64,000 bases of DNA from Paenibacillus_AB hodogayensis (GTDB taxonomy: Bacteria; Bacillota; Bacilli; Paenibacillales; NBRC-103111). Below the pieces are notes generated by a model. That model was not told the origin of the DNA, did no database searches, and saw nothing but the letters and a program-made list of their open reading frames with translations. The stretch is taken from NCBI RefSeq assembly GCF_039536325.1, contig NZ_BAAAYO010000001.1, forward strand, positions 62,001 to 126,000, read 5' to 3'. Position numbers and translations under genes: made by a program. Below, piece by piece: positions 48,998 to 58,127 of this stretch (the first letter of the stretch is position 1; every line of letters begins with the position of its first letter).

Positions 48998-49096
48998 ACA
49001 AAGTCAGAGCTCATTCTCTGTATTCGGAAAGGCCCTACCCCTTGCCTAGCAAGGGGATTGGGTCATTTCACGTTTACGGTTGAGGTCTGACTTTGT
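48998..49096. repeat. 99-bp inverted-repeat element with nested hairpin
   Basis: Ends: ACAAAGTCAGAGCTCA (48998-49013) and TGAGGTCTGACTTTGT (49081-49096), complementary at 15 of 16 bases. Inside, CCCCTTGC (49038-49045) pairs with GCAAGGGG (49049-49056). It could be a MITE-like insertion, a large RNA structure or an attenuator. It sits 35 bp before the start of the large membrane protein. Confidence 0.6.
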
Positions 49097-49131
49097 GCCA
49101 GATCATTCTCAACCCGCCAAGGAGGACCTGA

Positions 49132-51069
49132 ATGTATCCGCAGCTCATGGTTATAGCGATGCTGGCCGACGTAGCGCTGACCGCGTTGATCGGGATCGGC
49201 GTCTACTTCGGCTATTCCGTCTACCCCGCGTCACTGCTGGCCGCAGGCGCGCAAATCCCGGCTCCCCCAGGCTTTCACGCTTCCATTCCGCTGTGGATGC
49301 CGTCCATTCAGGATATCAAATCCCCCTTGTCGTTTCTGCCCGCGGCGGTTAACCCTTCAGTGCCGTTGACGCTGCTCCTGTCGGTTCTGGTTTTGATCGG
49401 ACAAAGCTATATGCGCGCGATTTACCTGGGAGGCTTGGGGGCCGTCGTCCGGCGCCAAAGACCCGAGCCTTTGCTCCAGTACGGACGGCGCTATTTTAAA
49501 CGCATGCTCGGCTGGTCGGCAATCCATACGGCCGTCATGCTCGGGACGATGGGCTTGGGACTGCTGCTCGCGCCTATCGGGGTTCTCGCCATGCTGCTCT
49601 GGTTTTTTTACAGTCTAACGCCTTATCTGATCGTGCTTGGCGACCGGTCTTTGTCCGCTGCATTCAGTATGTCTCCTTCGACCATGCGCCGCTATTTTTG
49701 GGTATTTTTCCCTTTTTCGTTATTAGCGCTTATGACGTCCGGTTTCATCAGTTTGTTTAACCAGGCTTCCCCGCCGTACGGCTATTATGGAGCTATGCTC
49801 GTCTACGCGGTCGTCGGCACGCTGCTGATCGGCGAGTTTATGCGTCGGCTCCAGTTGGCGCTTCACCCGACTGACGGCGAGGAGCCATTCGCAGGTCTGG
49901 CGGAGCTTATCCCAGCGGTCCAGCCGGTCAAGCGCTCGCGGTCGTTGCTTGCAACGGCGTTGCTGTTTGTCGTTCCGGCTTGCGGCGCATGGCTCGCAGC
50001 CGGCTACCACGTCGAGGGAATCGGCCGGCTGTTATCCAAGCCCGCGCAGGAGAAGAGCGGCATCTCTTACTCGGCCGGCTTTTCCGAGGCGCTGTACGCC
50101 TCCAAGCAATTGTATGACACCTACGATTGGAACGACGGCCCTTACCGGCTGCAGATCTCGCTGCCCGATCTGTCCGGCGGACGCATCCACAACGAGCTGC
50201 GCGGGATCGCCACCGTCATCTGGGCGATCAAACGAGAGCATATCGACAGGACAGGAAGCGGCCGGATAGTCCGGTTCGAGGAAGAAATGACCGAGCAGAA
50301 GATCGCGTATCGTCTTGTGCGGACGGTCGCCCGGGACGGGACAGCCTATTATTCCAGCGCGGGCGGATATGTTTCCCTATTGGGGCTGGACAACGAAAGC
50401 CAGGAGCCGCAAGCGCTGCTGATGAACATAAGCGGCGACGGGAGCAGCGTGTTTATCGAACGCCATCCTTCCCGTTTCGGGCAGCCGTCATATCGCACTT
50501 CGGACGATGGCCGCTTTTTCATTCCGAAAACGAGCCGGGTCAATCCCGACGACTTCCGCACGTATTGGTTCGCCAAGGAGCTGCGTCAGGAGGATGTCCT
50601 CGACTTGCTGGCCGCCAAAAACAAACAATCCGGCATCGGACCGGACCGGCAGCCGCTGCAGCTTGCGGTCGCTCTCCAAGAGGCGGACGGTCATATGGTC
50701 AAGGCCGCGTTGGCGGCGATCGCGGCTACAGGAGCCAAGGTCACGGCTCCGGACTGGAGCGAGGGGCAATGGTCGGCCTATTTGCGGGACAGCTATAAGC
50801 AAGCCGATCTGCCGACCACCTTGTCTTATTTGGCCAAAACCGGGGTGAAGTACTCGTATGAGCAGCAGGAACTGACTGTTCCGACCGACGCCTCTCTACC
50901 GGCACCCGGCGATTCCCGCCAAGACGGAGCGCCGTCGGGTGACATCGAACAGCAGCCGAAGCGTTATAGGCTGCAAGTCCCATTTCCCGGGAAATTAGTC
51001 GCAATCGAATACACGATGAAACCGGACGGCCAAGTGACCGATTTGGAGCTGTTTCCGGAAGAAAAGTAG
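49132..51069 (+). CDS. Large membrane protein of unknown function
   Basis: 645-residue protein I do not recognise. Residues 1-240 hold about six hydrophobic helices (for example VALTALIGIGVYFGYSV and GLLLAPIGVLAMLLWFF). Another helix is near 270-290 (RSLLATALLFVVPACGAWLAAG), and the remaining 355 residues are a soluble domain probably outside the cell. The soluble part has repeated strand patterns and ends with KLVAIEYTMKPDGQVTDLELFPEEK. The start has a perfect AAGGAGG 6 bases before it. It may be a sensor or secretion-linked protein. The gene follows the 99-bp inverted repeat. Confidence 0.7.
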   Translation: MYPQLMVIAMLADVALTALIGIGVYFGYSVYPASLLAAGAQIPAPPGFHASIPLWMPSIQDIKSPLSFLPAAVNPSVPLTLLLSVLVLIGQSYMRAIYLGGLGAVVRRQRPEPLLQYGRRYFKRMLGWSAIHTAVMLGTMGLGLLLAPIGVLAMLLWFFYSLTPYLIVLGDRSLSAAFSMSPSTMRRYFWVFFPFSLLALMTSGFISLFNQASPPYGYYGAMLVYAVVGTLLIGEFMRRLQLALHPTDGEEPFAGLAELIPAVQPVKRSRSLLATALLFVVPACGAWLAAGYHVEGIGRLLSKPAQEKSGISYSAGFSEALYASKQLYDTYDWNDGPYRLQISLPDLSGGRIHNELRGIATVIWAIKREHIDRTGSGRIVRFEEEMTEQKIAYRLVRTVARDGTAYYSSAGGYVSLLGLDNESQEPQALLMNISGDGSSVFIERHPSRFGQPSYRTSDDGRFFIPKTSRVNPDDFRTYWFAKELRQEDVLDLLAAKNKQSGIGPDRQPLQLAVALQEADGHMVKAALAAIAATGAKVTAPDWSEGQWSAYLRDSYKQADLPTTLSYLAKTGVKYSYEQQELTVPTDASLPAPGDSRQDGAPSGDIEQQPKRYRLQVPFPGKLVAIEYTMKPDGQVTDLELFPEEK

Positions 51070-51229
51070 TAAGCGTTTTGGAAACAAGCGGGAAGTATAT
51101 TTAAGCGAGCGACGATGTCTTCAATAAGGCCGGTCCGATTCATGCAGCAGCTGCAATTTACATTGGACGCGCCCGCCCTCACAATCTACTACGGTTTGCA
51201 TAAGGTAGTAGACGGGGAGGTGTTTCGCT

Positions 51230-51460
51230 ATGATGGTCCTTTACTCTACCGCTCGCAACATGTTGAACCGCCGGGTGAAGATCCACACGAAGTCGGGCAA
51301 AACGCACATCGGCAAAATCGTCAAAGTGACCAAAACCCACGTCTATCTGCAAAAAACGCGCCGCAAAACCAAAGGCAAGGCGAGCACGAAGTTTTTCTTC
51401 GCGCCGTTCATCCTGCCGCTCGTGCTGTTCGATCTGCTTGCGATCGTCCTGCTTATCTGA
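51230..51460 (+). CDS. Small basic protein with C-terminal membrane segment
   Basis: 76-residue protein. The first 50 residues are very basic (NRRVKIHTKSGKTHIGKIVK, KTRRKTKGK) with a beta-barrel-like strand pattern (RVKIHTKSG, GKIVKVTKTHVYLQ) reminiscent of Sm-like or KOW domains. The last 20 residues are hydrophobic (FILPLVLFDLLAIVLLI), so it could be membrane-anchored with a nucleic-acid-binding head. A strong GGGGAGG lies 9 bases before the first of two ATGs. It precedes a clear terminator. No known function. Confidence 0.65.
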   Translation: MMVLYSTARNMLNRRVKIHTKSGKTHIGKIVKVTKTHVYLQKTRRKTKGKASTKFFFAPFILPLVLFDLLAIVLLI

Positions 51461-51476
51461 CAGCTCTTCAAGTGAT

Positions 51477-51527
51477 AAAAGAACCTTCAATTCCTGCTCT
51501 CACAGCGGGAGTTGAAGGTTCTTTTTT
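51477..51527. terminator. Terminator (probably bidirectional) between the small protein and the Uma2 remnant
   Basis: Stem AAAAGAACCTTCAA (51477-51490) with TTGAAGGTTCTTTT (51512-51525) plus inner CCTGCT/AGCGGG pairing, T-run after on plus, T4 after on minus. Confidence 0.85.
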
Positions 51528-51684
51528 ATGATTCCAGACTGAACAGTCTACTTGCAGGCACTTGCAAATCCGGAAAGACGACAGACCGGATCGTTTCCTG
51601 CTCGGCGTAGAGACTCCGTATCTGATAAGCGCCATCCTGCAGCGAGTAGACATGGACCGTCCGGTTCCCCGGATCCGGCAGACC
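51526..51684 (-). pseudogene. Truncated remnant of a Uma2-family nuclease gene
   Basis: Behind the stop of the sugar-binding lipoprotein gene, in the same frame on the minus strand, the translation reads GLPDPGNRTVHVYSLQDGAY, continues with IRSLYAEQETI and SVVFPDLQVP, and ends in LFSLES then TAA. This matches the C-terminal end of Uma2 (COG4636) proteins, where VDPENRTVEVY, a DG turn and a FPDL motif are typical. No start codon, ribosome site or nuclease core is left; only about 53 residues remain. The gene was probably cut by a deletion when the transporter operon was placed here. The match is by eye. Confidence 0.6.
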
Positions 51685-51726
51685 CCGGATTACCGAGGTC
51701 GCCGAACCAACATGAGGAGACGCCGC

Positions 51727-53316
51727 TTACTTTTTCAGGTTGGAGAACCAGTCGTTCGCTTCCTTCGCCATTTGCTCGCCGCCGCCGCTTCTCCATTTTT
51801 TCACGAACTCGTCGAATTCGCCGATCGACTTGTCGCCGGTAATGATGGAGATAAATGTTTGATCCTGAAGCTTTTGCAGCTCGGCTTGGTATTTCGCCTG
51901 CGCCGGAAGCGCTGTCAGCAGCTGGTTGCGGATGCCGCCCTTCTCGTAGCCGTTATCCGACGCCCACTTGTTGCGCTTGGCCATCGAGATCGAGGAAAAC
52001 TCCGGCAGCTCGAGCGATTCCATTACGTTATTGGCGCCCATTTTCTCTAAATCTTGGGTCGATGCATTGTTCTTGAGCAGCGGAACCTTATCCGCATCGA
52101 ACGTCCAGTCCTCGCCTTGGACGCCGAACATGGCCGTCACATAGTTTTCATAGGAGGAGGCGCTGATCGTATCAATCATTTGCAGCACTTTGGCCAGCTT
52201 GTCCGGATCTTTTTGCAGCTGCTTGCCGAAGGAGATAAAATTGCCGTTCAACAAGCTTCCTTGAGGGGCGCCCATCTTCCCGGTCGGCCCTACCGGAGGG
52301 AGTCCTTGCATCAAGGCGTCCGCCGCGGCCGGATTGACTTTCTTCATCTCCACATAGTCGTGGGATGCGGTGTCGCCCTCGAACAGCAGCGGCTTCCAGT
52401 GATAGAAGGAGCCGAGGCTGGACAAGCCGATCCGTCCGTTAATGAAGGCGTGCGACAGCGCCCAATACCCGCCGGTGTTCTCGCCGGTAATGAATTCCGG
52501 ATCGATGACGCCGTCCTTGTACCATTTGTTCAGCAATTGAAGCGCTTGCTTGATTTCCGGCTGGACCGCCCCGTACACGAGCTTGCCGTCTTTCTCGCTC
52601 CAACGGTCGGGCAGGTAGCCGAATGCGCCGTAGATAAGCGGAAGCGATGACGCGGACAAGCCGTACGTATCCTTTTTGCCGTTTTTATCCGGGTCTTCGT
52701 TGGCGATCTTGTAGACGGCTTTCTCGAATTCGTCCAGCGTTTCCGGCGGCTTGGACAAGCCGATGTTTTTCAGCCAGTCGCCTCTCCAGACGATCGGGGC
52801 GCGGAAGCGGTCGTACATGATCAGCTTCGGAATCCCGTATATTTTGCCGTTCACCTTGGCGTATTCGAAGGCGTTTGGCATTTCCTTCTCGGTTTTTGCG
52901 TATACGTTCGGCGCGTATTTCTTCAGCATATCGAGCGGAATTTCCGCCAGCAGATCCTGATTGACATACTGCTGCAGCGTGGCGAAGCCGTTGACGACCA
53001 TCCGGTCGGGAATTTCGCCGGAGGCGAATTTGAGGTTCATCATTTCGGTAAAATTTTTCGATTCGACATTCCAAATGTCCAGCTTCACGCCGAGCTTCTC
53101 ATTCCAGTATTTGATCATTTTGGCGTTGGCATCGACCGGAGTCGATTGACCGGATACCCACGATACCGTATAGATTTTGTCGGCCGGCTTCGCGGCGTCC
53201 CCGTCTGCCGCGTTTCCCTGCTCTTTGTCCTTCGCGCCGCAGCCTACCGCCACCAAGGCAAGCAGCAAGGAAGCGGACATGGTGACCGCGAACCGTTGGT
53301 TGAATGGTTTGTTCAT
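51727..53316 (-). CDS. Sugar ABC transporter substrate-binding lipoprotein (LplA-like)
   Basis: 529-residue solute-binding lipoprotein of the large LplA/YtcQ type. Lipobox VAVGC (Cys26). Typical motifs: SGEIPDRMVVNGF, a long loop with GIPKLIMYDRFRAPIVWRGDWLKNIGL, DKNGKKDTYGLSASSL (a calcium-loop-like DxNGKxDTYG) and KWYKDGVIDPEF. It is the third gene of a permease-permease-binding protein operon, preceded by GGGAGG. Such systems in Paenibacillus carry uronic-acid or other oligosaccharides. The ATPase is missing here, as usual for this type, which uses a shared MsmX-like ATPase. Confidence 0.92.
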   Translation of the reverse strand: MNKPFNQRFAVTMSASLLLALVAVGCGAKDKEQGNAADGDAAKPADKIYTVSWVSGQSTPVDANAKMIKYWNEKLGVKLDIWNVESKNFTEMMNLKFASGEIPDRMVVNGFATLQQYVNQDLLAEIPLDMLKKYAPNVYAKTEKEMPNAFEYAKVNGKIYGIPKLIMYDRFRAPIVWRGDWLKNIGLSKPPETLDEFEKAVYKIANEDPDKNGKKDTYGLSASSLPLIYGAFGYLPDRWSEKDGKLVYGAVQPEIKQALQLLNKWYKDGVIDPEFITGENTGGYWALSHAFINGRIGLSSLGSFYHWKPLLFEGDTASHDYVEMKKVNPAAADALMQGLPPVGPTGKMGAPQGSLLNGNFISFGKQLQKDPDKLAKVLQMIDTISASSYENYVTAMFGVQGEDWTFDADKVPLLKNNASTQDLEKMGANNVMESLELPEFSSISMAKRNKWASDNGYEKGGIRNQLLTALPAQAKYQAELQKLQDQTFISIITGDKSIGEFDEFVKKWRSGGGEQMAKEANDWFSNLKK

Positions 53317-53439
53317 TCGGTTGACCTCCCGTATACATAAGTTCTGGTTGAATCTATGGCTTGCTCGCGGAAGCCGGCCGGAGCCGGGCTTCGCACGCTT
53401 ACGCCCGCATTTGCGGCCAAAAACGGCGCCGTGCCGCCC

Positions 53440-54309
53440 TCAGCCTTTCAGGGAGCCGACGAGAACGCCTTTGACGAAATACTTTTGCAGGAACGGATAG
53501 AACATGACGATCGGGATAATGGTTACCATCAGCGTTGCCGCCTTGATCGTCTCCGGATTGACAGCGAGATTCGGATCCTCATAGGAGTTCAGATCCATCA
53601 TATCCTTCGTGCCGAGCAGCACGATTCTTCGCATGACGACCTGCAGCACCTGCTTGTGCGAATCGGTCATGTAGATCAGGCTGTCGAACCAGGCGTTCCA
53701 ATGGGAGACGGCCGTCCACAGCGCCAGCGTGGCGATGATCGGCATCGAAATCGGCACGACGATGCGGAACAGGATGACGATGTCGTTCGCCCCGTCGATT
53801 TTGGCCGACTCCTCCAGACTTTCCGGGATCGCCATGAAGAAGTTGCGGGCGATAACGAGCGAGAAGGCGCTGACGAGCGACGGGAGCACAAGCGCCCATA
53901 CGCTGTTCATCAGACCGAGGTTTTTGATCAGCAAATAGTTCGGAATGAGCCCGCCGCTGAAAAACATCGTGAACACGATGAATCCGGTCCAGAACGTCCG
54001 GTGCGGAAAAAATCGTTTCGCCAGCGGATAAGCCGCGAATATCGTAGCCGCCAGCGACAGCGCCGTGCCGAGCACCGTGCGCAGCAGCGTGTTCATAAAC
54101 CCGCTCAGCACGAACTCGTTGGTGAACACTTTTTTATAGTTGGCCAGCGTCATTTCCGGCGGAATGAGATGAATCGTCGTCAGCGGCACGTTGCCGGTGC
54201 TGAGCGACAGCGACAGCAGATGCACGAACGGAAACAACGTGGTGGCGCAAAACGCGATCATAAACGCCGCATTGACGACATCGAACAGATGCCCCTTGTG
54301 CAGTTTCAT
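53440..54309 (-). CDS. Carbohydrate ABC transporter permease (LplC-like)
   Basis: 289-residue inner-membrane permease of the MalG/LplC type with six helices. The EAA-type ATPase-contact loop is EESAKIDGANDIVILFRIVVP. The N-terminus (MKLHKGHLFDVVNAAFMIAF) and the conserved LSTGNVPLTTIHLIPPE periplasmic loop fit the family. The ATG has AAGGGGG upstream. It follows the other permease gene by 24 bp and precedes the binding lipoprotein by 123 bp. It forms the channel with the LplB-like permease. Confidence 0.93.
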   Translation of the reverse strand: MKLHKGHLFDVVNAAFMIAFCATTLFPFVHLLSLSLSTGNVPLTTIHLIPPEMTLANYKKVFTNEFVLSGFMNTLLRTVLGTALSLAATIFAAYPLAKRFFPHRTFWTGFIVFTMFFSGGLIPNYLLIKNLGLMNSVWALVLPSLVSAFSLVIARNFFMAIPESLEESAKIDGANDIVILFRIVVPISMPIIATLALWTAVSHWNAWFDSLIYMTDSHKQVLQVVMRRIVLLGTKDMMDLNSYEDPNLAVNPETIKAATLMVTIIPIVMFYPFLQKYFVKGVLVGSLKG

Positions 54310-54333
54310 CGCGGAATCCCCCTTTGCAACAGG

Positions 54334-55314
54334 CTACCATAGGCCGTATTCGTTATATTTTTTGGCTGCCGCATTGGCGGTCAGCACGAGCGCGAAGGCG
54401 ATCAGGTTTTTGAACAAGCCGACCGCGGTGGAGAAGCTGTACTGCATATTGACGAGCCCCATCCTGTACGTGTACGTGCTGAGCACGTCGCCGACTTCCA
54501 TAACGGCGCTGTTGTACAGGTTGAACACCTGATCGAAGTCGTCGTTGACGAGCCGGCCTACGGCGAAGATAAGCATGATCGTAATGACCGGAGCCATCGC
54601 GGGAAGCGTAATGTACCGCATCCGGTGAAACCGGTTCGCCCCGTCCACCGTGGCCGCCTCGTGCAGCTCCGGATTGACGCCGGCTATGGCCGCCAAATAG
54701 ACGATCGTTCCCCAGCCGAGCTCCTTCCATATATCCGTGGCGACCAGTACGGAACGGAACCATTCGGTGCTCCCGAGGAAATAGATCGGCTTCATCCCGA
54801 ACGCCTGCATAATGAGATTGACCGGGCCAATCGAAGGCGACAAAAACTGGATCGCCAAACCGCCGAGTACGACCCAGGACAGGAAATGCGGGAAGTAGCT
54901 GATCGTCTGCACGAATTTTTTGAACACCGACAAGCGGATTTCATTAAGCAGCAGCGCGAACGCAATCGGCGCGGGGAAGCCGAACATCAGCTTGTAGCAG
55001 CTGATCAGGATCGTATTGCGGAACACTTGCCAGAAGCTGCCGAGACCGAACAGCTCGCGGAAGTGCTCGAAGCCGACCCACGGGCTGCCCATTATGCCCA
55101 GACTGAATTTGTAATCCTTGAATGCAATCAGAACACCGTATATCGGGACGTAATGAAAGATGAAGTAATAAACCGCAGCCGGTATAAACAGCATCGTCAA
55201 ATATTTGTATTTCCAGTAGTCGCGGAACGGCTTCGCGAAACGGGCGGTTCGTCCTCCAGCTTCGGCGGCTTTGCGGCCGGCGGCCGGCGCTTTTGGATCG
55301 AGGGTGTGCTGCAT
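54334..55314 (-). CDS. Carbohydrate ABC transporter permease (LplB-like)
   Basis: 326-residue permease of the MalF/LplB type. Family signs: YLTMLFIPAAVYYFIFHYVP, the GSPWVGFEHFRELF loop, EAATVDGANRFHRMRYITLP (EAA loop) and a C-terminal NEYGLW. The ATG at 55314 has AAAGGAG before it; a longer frame to 55368 lacks one. It is the first gene of the three-gene importer operon; a TTGAGG-N18-TATGGT promoter lies about 50 bp upstream. The AraC/Cache sensor gene upstream on the same strand is its likely regulator. Confidence 0.92.
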   Translation of the reverse strand: MQHTLDPKAPAAGRKAAEAGGRTARFAKPFRDYWKYKYLTMLFIPAAVYYFIFHYVPIYGVLIAFKDYKFSLGIMGSPWVGFEHFRELFGLGSFWQVFRNTILISCYKLMFGFPAPIAFALLLNEIRLSVFKKFVQTISYFPHFLSWVVLGGLAIQFLSPSIGPVNLIMQAFGMKPIYFLGSTEWFRSVLVATDIWKELGWGTIVYLAAIAGVNPELHEAATVDGANRFHRMRYITLPAMAPVITIMLIFAVGRLVNDDFDQVFNLYNSAVMEVGDVLSTYTYRMGLVNMQYSFSTAVGLFKNLIAFALVLTANAAAKKYNEYGLW

Positions 55315-55363
55315 GTGCCGGTAGCTCCTTTCTGTCTGATGGGGTATGACTTGCCATGCCCCT

Positions 55364-55393
55364 ACCATAGCCGAAGCGCCCAGAAAGCCTCAA
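55364..55393 (-). promoter_or_regulatory. Putative promoter of the sugar importer operon
   Basis: Minus strand: TTGAGG (55393-55388), 18-bp spacer, TATGGT (55369-55364). It is the best candidate in the 316-bp gap 55315-55630, which otherwise holds only the terminator at 55532-55553. Confidence 0.4.
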
Positions 55394-55531
55394 TACCAAA
55401 TAGCGCAGATCATGGAACAGGTTCAAGATTTGCCGGTATTTGGCCCGAAACGATATGCAGAACATACAACAAGCTGCTTGCGGAGCCTGGGGACAATAGA
55501 GGCATGGCGAAAAACCCCTTCCGCCAATGCA

Positions 55532-55553
55532 AAAAAACGTGCCGGCAGCACGC
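55532..55553 (-). terminator. Terminator after the AraC sensor gene
   Basis: Minus strand: CGTGC (55553-55549) and GCACG (55543-55539) around TGCCG, followed by TTTTTTT (55538-55532). Confidence 0.75.
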
Positions 55554-55630
55554 TTCGCTGCTGGGCGATCGGCATGCCGGACACGTTATCGTTTCTCCCG
55601 CCGGAGCCTCGGCGATGTCGCTTTCGCTTC

Positions 55631-57973
55631 CTACGGCTGGCTGGACGTGTAATTGACCTTGTAGGTTTTCGGTGTGACCCCGTACGCTTCCTTGAACTTC
55701 TTGATAAAGTAAGCGGGCGTGTTGAAGCCAACGCTTGCGGCAATCCGCTCGACGGTCAAATCGGTCGTCTTGATCAGCTGCGCGGCCGCCTCCAGTCTCC
55801 GTTTGTTGACGTAATCGACGAAGTTGATCCCCGTCTCTTCCTTGAACAGCTGGCTGAAATAGCGCGGATGCAGATGAACCCGCTCGGAGACGATCTGAAG
55901 GCTCAGATCGTGAGCCAGATTGGCCTCCACGAACGTCTTCACCCGCTCGACCGACTCGCTGCCCCGATTCTTTCCGCGCTCCTCCACGAAAAGGAACGTC
56001 TGCTCGACCGCGTCCAGCAGCCATACGCGGAATTGCCGGATATCGGCGATGCGCTGAAACCGTTCCAACGATTCGCCCGCGATCACATCCGACGACTTGA
56101 GATTCATCTCCTTCACGTACATACGGTACGCGTTCATCCACTGCTTCCACACTTCGTGGCAATACTCGGCGGACAAGCCGTCCTTTTCCATGCGTCCGAC
56201 GAGCTCGGACACCGAGGCAGCGACGGCGTCAGCGTTGCGCGCGCGCAGCGCTTCGGCGAACGATTCGGTCAGCTGCTCAGGCAGCTCCTCGCGGCTTCGT
56301 TCCCTCGCCGAGCTGAGCGAGAACGGAAAAAAACGGCGCTCCGGCATGAAATACCGGTACTTCAAGCCCGCCTGCGCTTCGGCGTACGATTCGTGAAGCC
56401 GCAGCGGATCTTCCACCCAGTCCCCCCACGCCGCCTCGAGGCTGATGCGAAAATGTCCGGCGGCATAGGCGAATAGCTTCTCCACGAGAGTGCCAAGCAA
56501 ACGCTCGTCGCGGTCGTCGGCGTGCGCGATCGCAGTGATTTCCCGCGAGGAGGACGTAACGGCCGTGCATTGCAGCGGAATATTGCCGGTCTGCTCCAGC
56601 TCGCGCACCAGATTGTACAAAATAATCTGCTCGTCCTCGACGCTCAGCCCTTCCATGCCGGTCTCGTCGAGACGGACGATCACTGCGCACGCCCAGCGCT
56701 CGGGCCAGCTCATGCCGAGCAGGCGCAGTCGCTCTTCCAGCTCGCCGGCGCTGGCGATATTGCGGTTCAACAGCCCGGATACGAGATGATGGCGGATGAT
56801 CGGCACGTTTTCCTGCACCGTCATCTCCAGCTCGCCCATCTTCAACGAGACGCCCGCGACGATCCGGTCCAGCAGCTTGTACTCGTTCTCGTGGCGGCTG
56901 CTCTGCTGATCGTTCGTCTCCGCCGGCTCGAACATCCCTCTCACCTTGCGGAGCAGCGTCTTGAGCGGGCTGTACATGTTGAAGGTAAGCACCTGGGACA
57001 GCAGCAGGCCAATCACGACGGCCGCCAGGCATATGAGCAGCAGCGTCCGCTGAATCGCCGTCGCATTTTTGTTGTATTCGTTGACCGGGGTCGCCTGGAT
57101 CAGCCGCCAGCCGTTATCCGGCAGCGTCGTGTACGTCAGCAAATACTCCGTTCCGCCGAGCATCCGGTTCAAGCTTCCCCGGCCCGGCCCGGCTGCGCCG
57201 ATCTCCTGCAGCAGAGCGACGTCCCCGCCCCCCGCTATACCGTCCGTCCGCTCGTTACCGTAGGCGATGACTTGCCCGGCGCCGTCGATAATCCACTGCC
57301 GTCCCCGGTCCGTCTCGTCGTTCGAACGGATGGTGCCGCTGAATGCCTCCGCCTTCAGATTGACGGCGAAGTATCCTTTGGCCGTATCGGCCGTCGAATT
57401 GTACGGGTAAGTCCCGACGAACGTAACGAGCCGCGTTCCCCCGTCTGTCGAACGGACGTTGACCGGGACGCTGCGCGTCTCGATCCAGAGCGCCGGAGAA
57501 CCGGCCCGGTCCATTCGCTCGATCCAGTCGGTGCTGGCCGCGATTTTGTCCGGAACGCTGTTCAGAAACGCTACGCCCTGTAGCGAAGAGAGGATCGTCT
57601 TGTCGTCGCGGAAGTAGACCGCTACCGAATCGACGGTATCCGGATACATCGCCACGATGCCTTTCAGATCGTCGGCGATGGTTTTCATTTTGGCGTAATT
57701 GCCGGCGATCGGATTGTTGTAGAAATACAAAATGTCCGGTCTCGTCGCCATTTCCAAATATATTTTTTGCGCCCGCCCAAGCAGATTGCCCGATAGCTGG
57801 TCGGCCGTATGGCTCAGCATACGGGCGTGCACCTTCTCGACCTCGGCGTTCAGGCTCGACGTAAAGAAGACGTAAGAGGTCGCTCCTATAACGATCGTGG
57901 TGACAAGCAGCAGAACGGCGTAGGACAAAAACAGCCGGTAAAACACGCTATTCATCTTGGTCAACAGCTTCAC
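55631..57973 (-). CDS. Membrane-bound AraC-family regulator with Cache-like sensor
   Basis: 780-residue one-component regulator common beside Lpl-type importers in Paenibacillus. A first membrane helix (about 10-33) and a second near 275-300 enclose a Cache-like extracellular domain (RAQKIYLEMATRPDILYFYN, YLLTYTTLPDNGWRLIQATPV). The C-terminus has the AraC helix-turn-helix (LSLQIVSERVHLHPRYFSQLF, LTVERIAASVGFNTPAYFIKKF). I start at a GTG at 57973 with GGGGAG 8 bases before; an in-frame ATG lies six codons later. It likely senses the imported sugar, or the binding lipoprotein loaded with it, and switches on the importer operon 316 bp downstream. Confidence 0.9.
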   Translation of the reverse strand: MKLLTKMNSVFYRLFLSYAVLLLVTTIVIGATSYVFFTSSLNAEVEKVHARMLSHTADQLSGNLLGRAQKIYLEMATRPDILYFYNNPIAGNYAKMKTIADDLKGIVAMYPDTVDSVAVYFRDDKTILSSLQGVAFLNSVPDKIAASTDWIERMDRAGSPALWIETRSVPVNVRSTDGGTRLVTFVGTYPYNSTADTAKGYFAVNLKAEAFSGTIRSNDETDRGRQWIIDGAGQVIAYGNERTDGIAGGGDVALLQEIGAAGPGRGSLNRMLGGTEYLLTYTTLPDNGWRLIQATPVNEYNKNATAIQRTLLLICLAAVVIGLLLSQVLTFNMYSPLKTLLRKVRGMFEPAETNDQQSSRHENEYKLLDRIVAGVSLKMGELEMTVQENVPIIRHHLVSGLLNRNIASAGELEERLRLLGMSWPERWACAVIVRLDETGMEGLSVEDEQIILYNLVRELEQTGNIPLQCTAVTSSSREITAIAHADDRDERLLGTLVEKLFAYAAGHFRISLEAAWGDWVEDPLRLHESYAEAQAGLKYRYFMPERRFFPFSLSSARERSREELPEQLTESFAEALRARNADAVAASVSELVGRMEKDGLSAEYCHEVWKQWMNAYRMYVKEMNLKSSDVIAGESLERFQRIADIRQFRVWLLDAVEQTFLFVEERGKNRGSESVERVKTFVEANLAHDLSLQIVSERVHLHPRYFSQLFKEETGINFVDYVNKRRLEAAAQLIKTTDLTVERIAASVGFNTPAYFIKKFKEAYGVTPKTYKVNYTSSQP

Positions 57974-58062
57974 AGGCTTCACTCCCCGGCCGTCGGAGCA
58001 ACCGACGATAGTTATGGGCACTTCTCGAATGTAAGCGATTTCCACAACGCCGAAAGACGCGA

Positions 58063-58085
58063 AGGCACATGGAGCCCATGTGCCT
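58063..58085. terminator. Hairpin between the Gfo/Idh gene and the AraC sensor
   Basis: Perfect 10-bp stem AGGCACATGG and CCATGTGCCT around AGC, just past the minus-strand Gfo/Idh gene; no T-run follows, so it may be an RNA-stabilising or weak terminator hairpin. Confidence 0.4.
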
Positions 58086-58127
58086 CTGGCAAAAGCCGCT
58101 TGACGATTCGGGTGTTGCGCTTACCGG

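Noticed and set aside
53356..54342. 328-codon plus-strand open frame
   Set aside because: Antisense to the LplC-like permease; composition is charged and low-complexity with no recognisable family.
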